From NCBI GenBank assembly GCA_028692395.1, contig JAQUXP010000001.1, positions 105,993 through 169,992 of the forward strand: a DNA stretch of 64,000 nucleotides. The letters run 5' to 3'. A model generated the notes under the pieces. That model did not search any database, had not been told where the DNA came from, and saw only the letters and a program-made list of their open reading frames with translations. Of the stretch, positions 52,891 through 61,783 are shown in pieces. How positions within the stretch are numbered: position 1 is the first letter of the stretch; the number at the start of each line of letters is the position of its first letter. A program made the translations under genes and the position numbers. Origin of the DNA: Lachnospiraceae bacterium. GTDB lineage: Bacteria > Bacillota > Clostridia > Lachnospirales > Lachnospiraceae.

Positions 52891-54645
52891 TTATAGAAAT
52901 TCATTATTCTTTATTCGATCAACACAGACGGAATGATAATTGGGACCATACTTCTGAAACACCGTCTTATTATTCTCCCGAAACATATAATCTTTATTTG
53001 TAATTGCTATGGGGGCATACCGGTCACTGTATGCAACGCCAGTATAATATCCGCAGTGCTGCACAATATAAGGCATAGCCACCAGGATTGTCTCAATCTC
53101 TGCATCCTCTTTTCGGATAAGCCATTCTAAAATTCGGCTAAAGATCTGTTGTCTGATCCAGAAACTTCCACCATAAGGGGTCAGCGGAACACTCTGAGAT
53201 TTCAGGTTCACATTAATTCCCATTTCACCCAGTAAAATGCTGACATCCTCATATCTTCCTGCCCATCCATCCGCAAGCTCTGTAAAATATCTTCCATACT
53301 GAGGAATTGGAGGGATAATCATACCCAGTCTCTCGTTTTTATCAAACACCTCCAGGATGTTACATACATAATCCTGCGTAGCTGCAATATTCTCCCAGTC
53401 ACTGTACTGCAAAGAGGCAGAATTGCTGTAGGGTCTCAGAAGCTCCAGATCCTGCATATACAAGATCCCTACGTATTGATAATTGTTCTGCATTACTTCA
53501 CCCATGGCAGAAAAAACCTGTTTATATTCCGAGGTATCTGCCTGTTTGTAAAAAACACTGACTTTCGGATTTGCTGCAATGCACGCACGAATGGGAGCAG
53601 CAACCGACTCCTCACTGGCCAGTATACATATATCTGCATTTTCAGGCATTTTCTTTAAAAATCTTTTGTACCAGGACATGCGTTTTGTCCATGCTGCTAC
53701 AACAAATATGACTGTATTTTTCTCTTTTGGCATCTCATACAGCGTTCCCTCTACCGGAAGCATATAATTAAAATGCATATCCAGATGTACGTCACTTACA
53801 TTTTCCAGCCGAAGAATATTATCCCATATATCATTGAGATTATAGTTCAGGTTTTCCTGTATATAATCATACAGATCACTTGAAGATTCCCCACAGGTAT
53901 TCAGCAGGAAATCATTATAATCGGTAAAGAAAGACCTTCTTTTTATCATGGGACAGTGCATGTCCTTCAGCATATCCCGAATATAAAACATATTCGGACA
54001 GTAAGAATAACCTTCGTATTTTGCGGTATCTGCATATATTTCCCATTTAAAATCAAGATCCTCAAAATGTTTAGTAAAAATTGTTTCATAATCTATAATA
54101 GAACTTGTATAGGTCTTTGGATTCTGCATATTAAACATAAAATCCTTGTATTGGTAGCTTAAGAACAGAGAAGTTCTCAGGACAAGGAAGAATGACTGAA
54201 TATGCTCATGCAAAATACCATCCGGCTGAATAAAGAAGGGATCCGGTATGACGGTATGATGCTTTGTAATCCCCCAAAAGTCAACATCATGGCTTGCCAT
54301 ACTGTCAAACATCTCTGAAAACGGATACAGCGGAGCAAAAAAAGTATAATTGAGCATTACCATCTCGTCATATTCCTGTAGCTTCTGAAAGCCGAGATAA
54401 AAAAGTCCTTCCCGGTAACCACCCACGTCAAGTCCAAGATTTGCACGACAGTAAACATCGTCTGCCGCCGCTTTTAGCTTACGCAGTCCTTCACAATTTA
54501 CAAATCCATTACTAATCACAAGGATATATTCTACACTGGTACGCATATCCTCTAACATATGAGGAATATAATCGTCAACTACACCGTCTTTATCGAAAAA
54601 AAGAAAAATAGCGCATCTTCTTATCTTATCTTTTTCCAGTATCAT
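52891..54645 (-). CDS. RgpF-like rhamnan synthesis protein (copy 2)
   Basis: 584 residues of the rhamnan synthesis F family (PF05045-type): FLFFDKDGVVDDYIPHML, NLGLDVGGYREGL, PLYPFSEMFDSM and DFWGITKHH are visible in the N-terminal half. RgpF acts as a glycosyltransferase in rhamnose-glucose wall polysaccharide synthesis. The C-terminal half (about 310-584) is a second, similar domain. Paralog of the neighbour at 54661; they probably add two different linkages. AAGGAG at 11 bases. Confidence 0.87.
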   Translation of the reverse strand: MILEKDKIRRCAIFLFFDKDGVVDDYIPHMLEDMRTSVEYILVISNGFVNCEGLRKLKAAADDVYCRANLGLDVGGYREGLFYLGFQKLQEYDEMVMLNYTFFAPLYPFSEMFDSMASHDVDFWGITKHHTVIPDPFFIQPDGILHEHIQSFFLVLRTSLFLSYQYKDFMFNMQNPKTYTSSIIDYETIFTKHFEDLDFKWEIYADTAKYEGYSYCPNMFYIRDMLKDMHCPMIKRRSFFTDYNDFLLNTCGESSSDLYDYIQENLNYNLNDIWDNILRLENVSDVHLDMHFNYMLPVEGTLYEMPKEKNTVIFVVAAWTKRMSWYKRFLKKMPENADICILASEESVAAPIRACIAANPKVSVFYKQADTSEYKQVFSAMGEVMQNNYQYVGILYMQDLELLRPYSNSASLQYSDWENIAATQDYVCNILEVFDKNERLGMIIPPIPQYGRYFTELADGWAGRYEDVSILLGEMGINVNLKSQSVPLTPYGGSFWIRQQIFSRILEWLIRKEDAEIETILVAMPYIVQHCGYYTGVAYSDRYAPIAITNKDYMFRENNKTVFQKYGPNYHSVCVDRIKNNEFL

Positions 54646-54660
54646 ACTTTTATATTCTCC

Positions 54661-56439
54661 TTATAGTCCCCGAACTGCATCCTGAAGTTCACGAAATGGC
54701 TTAACACCGGTTTTTTCAAACTCAGCACAATTTGTCTTATGATTCATATAATCCCAATTGTCAACCTCTACTCTGGCGTACGTATCAACCATTACCCATG
54801 CAGGATAAAAGCCGGCTTGCTGCGCACAGAAAGGATAGATCCGCTCGATGGCGTGCAAAACTGTCGTATCATCTGCGATTGGCTCTTGGGGCATCTCGTC
54901 GTACTGCCAGTCGTGTGCAAAAAGGCTCTTAAGTGCTGCTGTTCTGACCCAGAACATAGATCCCAGTGGAGCAACCGGCTCCTTGTCCGGATTCATATCA
55001 ACGGTCAGCCCCAGTGTATCCGCAAGCTCTTTTGCAACCTTAAAATTCTCGCCCCACTCTCCCTTTCCTGTTGTGGGATAATAGGGACCATGATTGGGCA
55101 CAGGTGGCGTTAGCAGACCCAGGAAGGGCTGTTCTTCAAACACTGCAACAATATTCTCCACCAACACTTTATTTTTCATCAGATTCTCAAAACATTTATT
55201 GGACCAGGACTGTCCCAGCGACATAGGTGTAACCTGATATACCCTTTTATCATGCATCTTACATACCAGGTCATATTTATCAATAATATCCTTGCATCCC
55301 ACAATAAAGGGCCCCACATCTCTGCCGCAATTTCCTACTATACGATACTCGATCCTGTAAGGAAAATCGCAAAATGCCTCTTTTACCACCACCAGCTTTT
55401 CTTCATTTGGAACGGTAATATAGACATCTGTACCCTCTGGCATATTTTCCGCATAGCTTCTGCAATATCCGGCCAGATCTTCATAATAGATATGCAGTAT
55501 CAGCGCAATCTTTAAGCTGCTTTTCTCCTTACGTCTCGGTATTCGAGAAGACAAAACATAGTTCAACTGCATGCGTTTCTTAATATCTGCCTGATTCTGT
55601 GTACGAAGAATATTCTTCCAAATCAAACCGCAGTCATAGGACAGCTCTTCCTGGATAAAATCAAAAGCATCACGGGTTGCTTCTCCACCGCTTCGCTCCA
55701 TAGCCTCCCCATATTCATGGTAAAAAGAGCGTTTCTTCATAACCGGACATCTTTTTTCTTCTATTAAATAGCGGGGAAAATCCCGAAGCGGATCATAGGT
55801 GTAGCCTTCCAAATCCTCACTGTCGGCATAAACTGCCCATCGGAAACCCTGATCTGCAAATCTCTTTGTGAAAGTAGCTTCGTGTTTTCCAATGGCTTCC
55901 TCATAGCCATGAATCTCTGGAAACTTTGTCCAATAGGACTGAAATTCTGAACTTTTTACCAGACTTTGTCGGAACACCATAAAAAACGATTGAATATGCT
56001 TAGGTAAGTAACCATATTCAATCGTACCAAAGGGATCAAACGGTACCTCATGGAAATTCGTGATTCCCCAAAAATCCAGATTCTTTTGCGCCATAGAGTC
56101 AAACATTTCCTCAAAAGGATATAAGGGACCATACATGGTATCATTACATATAACTACCTCATCAAACCGGGAAAGTTTATCAAAACCAGGGCGCAGAATA
56201 CCTTCCTTATAGGCAGTCACATCATATCCTTTATTTTCCCGTGTAATCACTTCATCTGCGATTGCACTGAGACGTTCCATACCAGACTTTTCCACCTGGC
56301 AGTTACAGATAACAACCAGATGAGAAATCACCTTCTTTAAGCCTTTCAAAAAAACATCATTATATTCATCCACGATTCCATGTTTATCATAAAAAACATA
56401 GACTCCATATCTGCTTACATCTTTTTTTTCAATTATCAT
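54661..56439 (-). CDS. RgpF-like rhamnan synthesis protein (copy 1)
   Basis: 592 residues, same family and domain layout as the next gene: VFYDKHGIVDEYNDVFL, NKGYDVTAYKEGI, PLYPFEEMFDSM and DFWGITNFHE. The C-terminal domain has ILHIYYEDLAGYCRSYAENMP and VGNCGRDVGPFIVGCKD, another GT-like module. Encoded directly after the ABC ATPase gene. Rhamnan-type backbone synthesis fits the dTDP-sugar genes of this operon. Confidence 0.88.
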   Translation of the reverse strand: MIIEKKDVSRYGVYVFYDKHGIVDEYNDVFLKGLKKVISHLVVICNCQVEKSGMERLSAIADEVITRENKGYDVTAYKEGILRPGFDKLSRFDEVVICNDTMYGPLYPFEEMFDSMAQKNLDFWGITNFHEVPFDPFGTIEYGYLPKHIQSFFMVFRQSLVKSSEFQSYWTKFPEIHGYEEAIGKHEATFTKRFADQGFRWAVYADSEDLEGYTYDPLRDFPRYLIEEKRCPVMKKRSFYHEYGEAMERSGGEATRDAFDFIQEELSYDCGLIWKNILRTQNQADIKKRMQLNYVLSSRIPRRKEKSSLKIALILHIYYEDLAGYCRSYAENMPEGTDVYITVPNEEKLVVVKEAFCDFPYRIEYRIVGNCGRDVGPFIVGCKDIIDKYDLVCKMHDKRVYQVTPMSLGQSWSNKCFENLMKNKVLVENIVAVFEEQPFLGLLTPPVPNHGPYYPTTGKGEWGENFKVAKELADTLGLTVDMNPDKEPVAPLGSMFWVRTAALKSLFAHDWQYDEMPQEPIADDTTVLHAIERIYPFCAQQAGFYPAWVMVDTYARVEVDNWDYMNHKTNCAEFEKTGVKPFRELQDAVRGL

Positions 56440-56490
56440 AAAGAAACCTCTCTCATCTGTGTCACCAAACTATCCATCTTTATCTGTCTT

Positions 56491-57765
56491 TTACTGAATC
56501 TCTACATCTGAATCCATATCATAATATCCTACTGTATTCTTGTCTGATATTACATCAATGTTGCACACGTCATACAGGCGGTGATATACGGTAAACTTGT
56601 TGTTAGAAAAGCCAACACATCCCAAAGACAGCAGATATGCTTTCCCCTGCAGATTCATCTTCTGGGTAAATGTAACTGTTTTTTCTTCTCCTGCTTTTAC
56701 CGGTCCGCAGGAAATATTTTCATACATGGTATTAGTCCCTGTAATCTCCGTTCCCTGAGTGTCCTTGATTGTAAAAGCAAAAATAGGATCCTGGGTATCT
56801 CTATTGAATTGCACTTTCATACGGATCTTAAAATCTGTTCCCTTTACAATACCGGAGTTGATCTCGCCCTGATCATCGATCAGTGCGAAGTCAATAATCT
56901 CAGCCTGCTTTTCGCCATAATCCAGAAGCTGTGGATTCAATTCCAGATTTGCTTTCCAGAGTGTCTCCTCGAATTCTTCTGAAATCTGAGCAAGATCACT
57001 TTGGGTTCCCTGCTCTATCACATCGCCATCTTTATTCACCAGAATCTGTTTGTACAGATCCACAATTCTTTTCGGCTTACCCTCTGCCATCTTTTCGCCC
57101 TTATTCAGCAGTACGACACGATCACAGTACTTCGAGATACTTCCCAGGTCATGACTTACAAAAAGAATCGTCTTTCCCATCTTTTTGAATTCCTCAAACT
57201 TATGATAGCACTTCACCTGGAAGAATACATCTCCTACTGACAATGCTTCATCTACAATCAGTATCTCCGGATCAATGTTAATTGCCACCGCAAAGGCAAG
57301 ACGAACAAACATACCACTGGAATAGGTTTTTACTGGCTGATGCACAAAATCGCCAATATCTGCAAAAGCCAGAATATCATCGATACGGGTATCAATTTCT
57401 TCTCTTGAAAATCCCATCATGGTACCATTCAGGTAAATATTTTCAATTCCGGTATATTCCATGTTGAATCCGGCACCCAACTCAAGCAGGGCAGAGATAC
57501 GGCCATTTACCACAATCTGTCCCTCGGTTGGATTTAAAACTCCGGTTATGATTTTCAAAATTGTGGATTTACCGGAACCATTCGTTCCGATAATTCCAAC
57601 ACATTCACCCTGATTCACTTCAAAGGAAAGATTCCGAAGCGCATAGTGCTCCTTATATTTTTTTTCTTTTGTAAATCCCAGGGACTCCTTCAGGCGATCC
57701 ATGGGTTTATCGTAAAGCTTATATAATTTTGATACATTCGAAACTTGAATTGCCACCTTTTCCAT
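56491..57765 (-). CDS. wzt: Polysaccharide ABC exporter ATPase with C-terminal carbohydrate-binding domain (Wzt-like)
   Basis: 424 residues. The ATPase half has Walker A GTNGSGKSTILK, signature YSSGMFVRLAFA, Walker B ILIVDEALSVGD and the H-loop FVSHD. Residues ~270-424 form a beta-sandwich of the Wzt C-terminal type, which in E. coli O9a recognises the capped end of the polymer before export. Presence of this domain implies that the cargo is finished by a recognisable cap; the methyltransferase and kinase genes downstream are the likely source. GAGGA before the ATG. Confidence 0.92.
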   Translation of the reverse strand: MEKVAIQVSNVSKLYKLYDKPMDRLKESLGFTKEKKYKEHYALRNLSFEVNQGECVGIIGTNGSGKSTILKIITGVLNPTEGQIVVNGRISALLELGAGFNMEYTGIENIYLNGTMMGFSREEIDTRIDDILAFADIGDFVHQPVKTYSSGMFVRLAFAVAINIDPEILIVDEALSVGDVFFQVKCYHKFEEFKKMGKTILFVSHDLGSISKYCDRVVLLNKGEKMAEGKPKRIVDLYKQILVNKDGDVIEQGTQSDLAQISEEFEETLWKANLELNPQLLDYGEKQAEIIDFALIDDQGEINSGIVKGTDFKIRMKVQFNRDTQDPIFAFTIKDTQGTEITGTNTMYENISCGPVKAGEEKTVTFTQKMNLQGKAYLLSLGCVGFSNNKFTVYHRLYDVCNIDVISDKNTVGYYDMDSDVEIQ

Positions 57766-57777
57766 AGTGTTCCTCGC

Positions 57778-59169
57778 TTATAAAATATCTGCAAAATGCA
57801 CTTTTAATCGTTTGAAAATAACTGTACCGATTAAAAAAACCACTGCAGTGATGAGCCAAAAGTAAAACGTAAGATCAAATCGGGACCAGAACCATACCTT
57901 GTTAATCAATGCATCCCTGTATCCATTTACAATATAGAACAGAGGATTTGCTTTAAAGATTGCTGTGAGCCAGCCTGGAAAATCTGCTCCCATAATATCA
58001 ATATTCCACATAATAGGCGTCATCCAGACTCCCACCTGCAAAACAATATTGATGATCTGTGTCAGATCACGGAAAAAGATAACGATAGCACAAGTTGCAT
58101 AGCATATTCCAAGCGTAAATACAAACAACGCAAAGGTATAATATAGAACCTGCAGCACGTATAAATCCGGGAAATAACCATAACAGGAATACAAAATAAT
58201 TGTAAATACAATAAAGAACAGATGAACAAACAAAGCTGAAATTGCCTTTACAATTGGTAAAATACTGATTTTAAAAACTACCTTCTTAACAAGATAGCTG
58301 TACTCAATTAATGCATTTGTTCCGCCATTTAAGGTATCCTGAAAAAAGAACCAGGGAACCAGACCTGCTACAAGCCAGAGAACAAATGGGAAATTGTTCA
58401 TATTTCCACTTCGCAGTCCCACCTGGAATACAAACCAGTAGACCAGTACCGTAATAATCGGCTGTACAAATGCCCAGGTGATACCCAGGTAAGAACCCGC
58501 ATATTTTGTCTTAAAATCATTTTTGGCCAGATTCATAATCAAATGTCTGTTTTGAATCAGCTCAATGGGCAGTCCTGAAATCTTTTTACGAAAGCAGAAG
58601 AAAACAAGACATCCCAGGTCAAAAATGATTAAAAAAATAATATTTTTGATCATGTTATTTGTGGCAAGATGAGAAACAACCTCTGGCTGTAATTCATCCG
58701 GACCGTCTGTTATGGCTGCATAAGGATCATCTCCAACAGCATCTATCTGCAGCACGCCATCTTTCATTGAGGTTTCAATACTATGCTGTGCTAATGCATC
58801 ACTTGCAGCAAACTGCTGCAAATCAACCTTCTCATCTGAATTGCGATAATGAAAATACATATCAGCAACACTTACCGTCTTCGCTCCATCGCCCAAATCA
58901 AAGCGAATCGCTGTTGTATCAGATGGAACGCTGAATGTCATCTCTGTCATATCGCCCTTTGCATTAACAGATTGTGTCTTGCAATGCTCCAGATCAAAAT
59001 TTGTATTTGATGCATAAAAAATAGAAATATCAGTCTTATGATCCGTCGCAACCTGAAAGGTCAGCTGAACATCTGCTACCGTAGCGCCAGAATGAAAGAA
59101 TATACCCACATTTAACAACAACACTGCAATTACAAGAATTGCCGCTGCTACTTTTTTCTTTATCGACAT
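57778..59169 (-). CDS. wzm: Polysaccharide ABC exporter permease with N-terminal extracytoplasmic domain (Wzm/TagG-like)
   Basis: 463 residues, about 200 longer than a normal Wzm/TagG. An N-terminal helix (about 8-28), a ~140-residue beta-rich outside domain and a second helix (about 174-193) precede a complete ABC-2 permease (YAGSYLGITWAFVQPIITVLVYWFVFQ onward). Expected to export the undecaprenyl-linked polymer with the Wzt protein. The added outside domain could bind the emerging polymer or hand it over; that is inference. Confidence 0.9.
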   Translation of the reverse strand: MSIKKKVAAAILVIAVLLLNVGIFFHSGATVADVQLTFQVATDHKTDISIFYASNTNFDLEHCKTQSVNAKGDMTEMTFSVPSDTTAIRFDLGDGAKTVSVADMYFHYRNSDEKVDLQQFAASDALAQHSIETSMKDGVLQIDAVGDDPYAAITDGPDELQPEVVSHLATNNMIKNIIFLIIFDLGCLVFFCFRKKISGLPIELIQNRHLIMNLAKNDFKTKYAGSYLGITWAFVQPIITVLVYWFVFQVGLRSGNMNNFPFVLWLVAGLVPWFFFQDTLNGGTNALIEYSYLVKKVVFKISILPIVKAISALFVHLFFIVFTIILYSCYGYFPDLYVLQVLYYTFALFVFTLGICYATCAIVIFFRDLTQIINIVLQVGVWMTPIMWNIDIMGADFPGWLTAIFKANPLFYIVNGYRDALINKVWFWSRFDLTFYFWLITAVVFLIGTVIFKRLKVHFADIL

Positions 59170-59195
59170 TTTATTACTCCACTTCTATATCAAGA

Positions 59196-59744
59196 TTAAA
59201 AGGTTTCCTTTAATCCCTTCCATTTGTGATCTTTCTCGGAGATTGTAAGCTCCATTCCCTCTGGAATCGGCCATTTTACACCAATTTCAGGATCATTCCA
59301 GGCAAGTCCACCCTCATCATTTGGATGATAGAAATCAGTACACTTGTATGCAAATTCTGCTGATTCAGAAAGGACAAGAAATCCATGTGCAAAATTCTTC
59401 GGAATAAAGAACTGTTTTTTGTTCTCCGCAGATAGCAGAACACCGAACCACTGTCCATAAGTACTGGAACCTTTTCTCAGATCCACTGCAACGTCAAATA
59501 CCTCTCCGCTGACAACACGAACCAGCTTATCCTGCGGATAATTAATCTGAAAATGCAGTCCGCGAAGCACGCCTTTTTTCGAGCTGGACTGATTGTCCTG
59601 AACAAATTCCATATCAATACCTGCTGCCACATAATCATTTTTGTTGTAGGTTTCCATAAAATATCCACGCTCATCGCCAAATACAGATGGTGTGATTACC
59701 TTTAAGCCTTCTATCGGACATGTTTCTACTGTGATTTTTCCCAT
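59196..59744 (-). CDS. rfbC: dTDP-4-dehydrorhamnose 3,5-epimerase
   Basis: 182-residue cupin epimerase (RmlC). Catalytic His64 in LRGLHFQ and Tyr133 in FAYKCTDFY are present, along with the KLVRVVSGEVFDVAVDLRKGS core and IPKNFAHGF. It converts dTDP-4-oxo-6-deoxyglucose to dTDP-4-oxo-rhamnose. Second step supplier in unit A; the ribosome site lies within the end of the upstream SDR gene. Confidence 0.95.
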   Translation of the reverse strand: MGKITVETCPIEGLKVITPSVFGDERGYFMETYNKNDYVAAGIDMEFVQDNQSSSKKGVLRGLHFQINYPQDKLVRVVSGEVFDVAVDLRKGSSTYGQWFGVLLSAENKKQFFIPKNFAHGFLVLSESAEFAYKCTDFYHPNDEGGLAWNDPEIGVKWPIPEGMELTISEKDHKWKGLKETF

Positions 59745-59746
59745 GA

Positions 59747-60586
59747 TTATTCTTCCTCGTTTTTCTGTAATATTTTATTAATTTTTGTTGGATCACCCCA
59801 GATTCCCGGTGAATCATATGGACGATCCGGATACGCTCCGTACTCCAGACTGATCTGCAGATTGTGCTCTTTGATAAAGCTTTCTACTTCCTCTGCCAGA
59901 GAATGCGGTTTCCCGGTACAGCAGTTAATGATACCAGATACTTCTGTCTGCTCTGTAACACTAACAATCTGCTTTGCCAGCTCACTAACCTTGATGAAAT
60001 CATACAGATTCTTACCGGAGGTAAATGGAAATGTTTTCTTACCTTCCATATCCGCCTTGATAATTTTTGAAAAAATCGAATTATTCTTCAAATCATCTCC
60101 GAGAATATAAAATCCTCTCAGCCACTGCAGACAGATTCCTGCTTTTTCTGCCATCTCCAGACTCAGCTGACGCAGGGAATTCTTTGCAACTCCATAAAGC
60201 GACTTAGGATTGGCAGGAGTGTTTTCATCAATTGCTCCCTCCCAATAACCAATTTCATGCATACTTCCCATAACAACCAGATGTTTACACCCGCCTGCTA
60301 TCATATTCTTCACAAAAAGATAATGGCTGGGCAGCTCCAGAATATGGCTGTCCGCATTATGCACAAATCCATTTCTCCATGCAAGATGAATACAGATATC
60401 CGGCTCTTTCAGCTTTTGAAAGATATCCTCTTCACCGCTGAATATATTTTCCTGCAGGCAGACAGCACGTTCATCCACACTGTCATATCGTACATCTGCT
60501 GCATAAACTTCATGTCCATGATCCAGTAATTCCTTTACTACATGGCTACCCATATAGCCGTTTGCACCTGTTACTAAATATTTCAT
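59747..60586 (-). CDS. NAD(P)-dependent nucleotide-sugar reductase/epimerase (extended SDR; RmlD- or Tll-like)
   Basis: 279 residues. Rossmann motif TGANGYMGSHV at the N-terminus and catalytic Tyr131/Lys135 in YGVAKN. It lies between rfbA and rfbC, where rmlD (rhamnose) or tll (6-deoxy-L-talose) would be expected to reduce dTDP-4-oxo-rhamnose. The N-terminus (GYMGSHVVKEL) is more epimerase-like than RmlD (GQLG), so 6-deoxytalose is a real possibility. The exact product cannot be read from sequence. Confidence 0.75.
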   Translation of the reverse strand: MKYLVTGANGYMGSHVVKELLDHGHEVYAADVRYDSVDERAVCLQENIFSGEEDIFQKLKEPDICIHLAWRNGFVHNADSHILELPSHYLFVKNMIAGGCKHLVVMGSMHEIGYWEGAIDENTPANPKSLYGVAKNSLRQLSLEMAEKAGICLQWLRGFYILGDDLKNNSIFSKIIKADMEGKKTFPFTSGKNLYDFIKVSELAKQIVSVTEQTEVSGIINCCTGKPHSLAEEVESFIKEHNLQISLEYGAYPDRPYDSPGIWGDPTKINKILQKNEEE

Positions 60587-60609
60587 CTTTTCACCATTAA
60601 ACTTTCTTT

Positions 60610-61479
60610 TTAAAGTCCCTCTGCAATGTCCATAAGATATTGTCCGTAAGCAGTCTTGAGTAATGGCTGCGCAAGTTTCACAAGCTGCTCCCGGTTGATG
60701 AACCCTCTCTTATATGCAATTTCTTCAATACAGGAAATATAGAGACCCTGACGTTTCTGAAATGCGGATACAAAATCTGCTGCATCAAGAAGCATGTCAT
60801 GGTTACCGGTATCCAACCACGCAAAACCACGTCCAAGTGTTTCAACATGCAGAGCACCTCTGCGTAAATACTCATTGTTTACACTGGTAATTTCAATTTC
60901 TCCACGAGCAGACGGCTTTACGTTCTCCGCAATTTCTACTACATCATTATCATAGAAATACAGACCCGGAACAGCATATTTTGACTTCGGATGCTCTGGC
61001 TTTTCTTCTATAGAAAGAGCTTTTCCATCTTCATCAAATTCTACCACACCATACTCTCTTGGATCTTTTACGTAATAGCCAAAGATGGTGGCTCCCTCTT
61101 CGCGTTCTGCGGCAGCTTTTAATACTTTAGAGAAACTCTGACCATAGAAGATGTTATCTCCAAGAACCAGTGCCACCCTGTCATTGCCGATAAACTCTTT
61201 GCCAAGTATAAAAGCATCTGCCAGACCCCGTGGAGACTCCTGTACCTTATAGCTCAGAGAAAGTCCAAGCTGCTCTCCTGTTCCAAACAGTTCTTCAAAT
61301 ACAGGCAGATCACGAGGTGTGGAGATAATCAGTATCTCTCTGATTCCCGCCAGCATCAAGGTAGACAGTGGATAATAAATCATTGGTTTATCATACACCG
61401 GCATAATCTGCTTTGAAATTGCTTTCGTTAGTGGATAAAGACGTGTTCCTGAACCACCTGCTAAAATAATACCCTTCAT
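60610..61479 (-). CDS. rfbA: Glucose-1-phosphate thymidylyltransferase
   Basis: 289 residues, the standard RmlA length. [11 protein letters not shown] and VLGDNIFYG are the nucleotide- and sugar-binding signatures. Makes dTDP-glucose from glucose 1-phosphate and dTTP, the first step to dTDP-deoxy sugars. First gene of unit A. The start at 61479 has GGAGG 8 bases upstream; the frame runs 8 codons further without a ribosome site. No rmlB (4,6-dehydratase) is in the window. Confidence 0.96.
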   Translation of the reverse strand: MKGIILAGGSGTRLYPLTKAISKQIMPVYDKPMIYYPLSTLMLAGIREILIISTPRDLPVFEELFGTGEQLGLSLSYKVQESPRGLADAFILGKEFIGNDRVALVLGDNIFYGQSFSKVLKAAAEREEGATIFGYYVKDPREYGVVEFDEDGKALSIEEKPEHPKSKYAVPGLYFYDNDVVEIAENVKPSARGEIEITSVNNEYLRRGALHVETLGRGFAWLDTGNHDMLLDAADFVSAFQKRQGLYISCIEEIAYKRGFINREQLVKLAQPLLKTAYGQYLMDIAEGL

Positions 61480-61516
61480 AACTATATCCTCCATTTTCTT
61501 CATTTTCTATAAACGC

Positions 61517-61546
61517 AAAAAAGCAGTGTTGCATTACCTCCACTGC
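61517..61546 (-). terminator. Terminator-like hairpin in the rfbA leader
   Basis: GCAGTG / CACTGC (61541-61546 with 61523-61528), then six T on the minus strand. It lies 40 bases upstream of rfbA but 50 bases downstream of a predicted promoter, so it could be the terminator of the 631-residue gene or an attenuator of unit A. Confidence 0.55.
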
Positions 61547-61594
61547 ATTTTGCCTGGCATATTGAAATATAAACTATTTGTTACTATTTTACTC

Positions 61595-61623
61595 ATCTTA
61601 TTATCTTTAGATAAACCTAACAA
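61595..61623 (-). promoter_or_regulatory. Predicted promoter of unit A (rfbA operon)
   Basis: TTGTTA (61618-61623), 17 bases, TAAGAT (61595-61600) on the minus strand. It gives a leader of about 110 bases containing the terminator-like hairpin. The rest of the 304-base gap holds a short AACAGC/GCTGTT hairpin (near 61654-61668) and no gene. Confidence 0.5.
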
Positions 61624-61783
61624 CATGAATTATTCCTCATTCCATATGCAAAACAGCCTCGCTGTTCCTGTCTGAAATCTGTTTTGAATGTCATTTATAG
61701 ATGTAATATCTTTGGCTATTATAGCATTATTCATCTTTGAGCGCAACTATTAATACTTGCTTGACATTTTAGTTAATTCTTAA

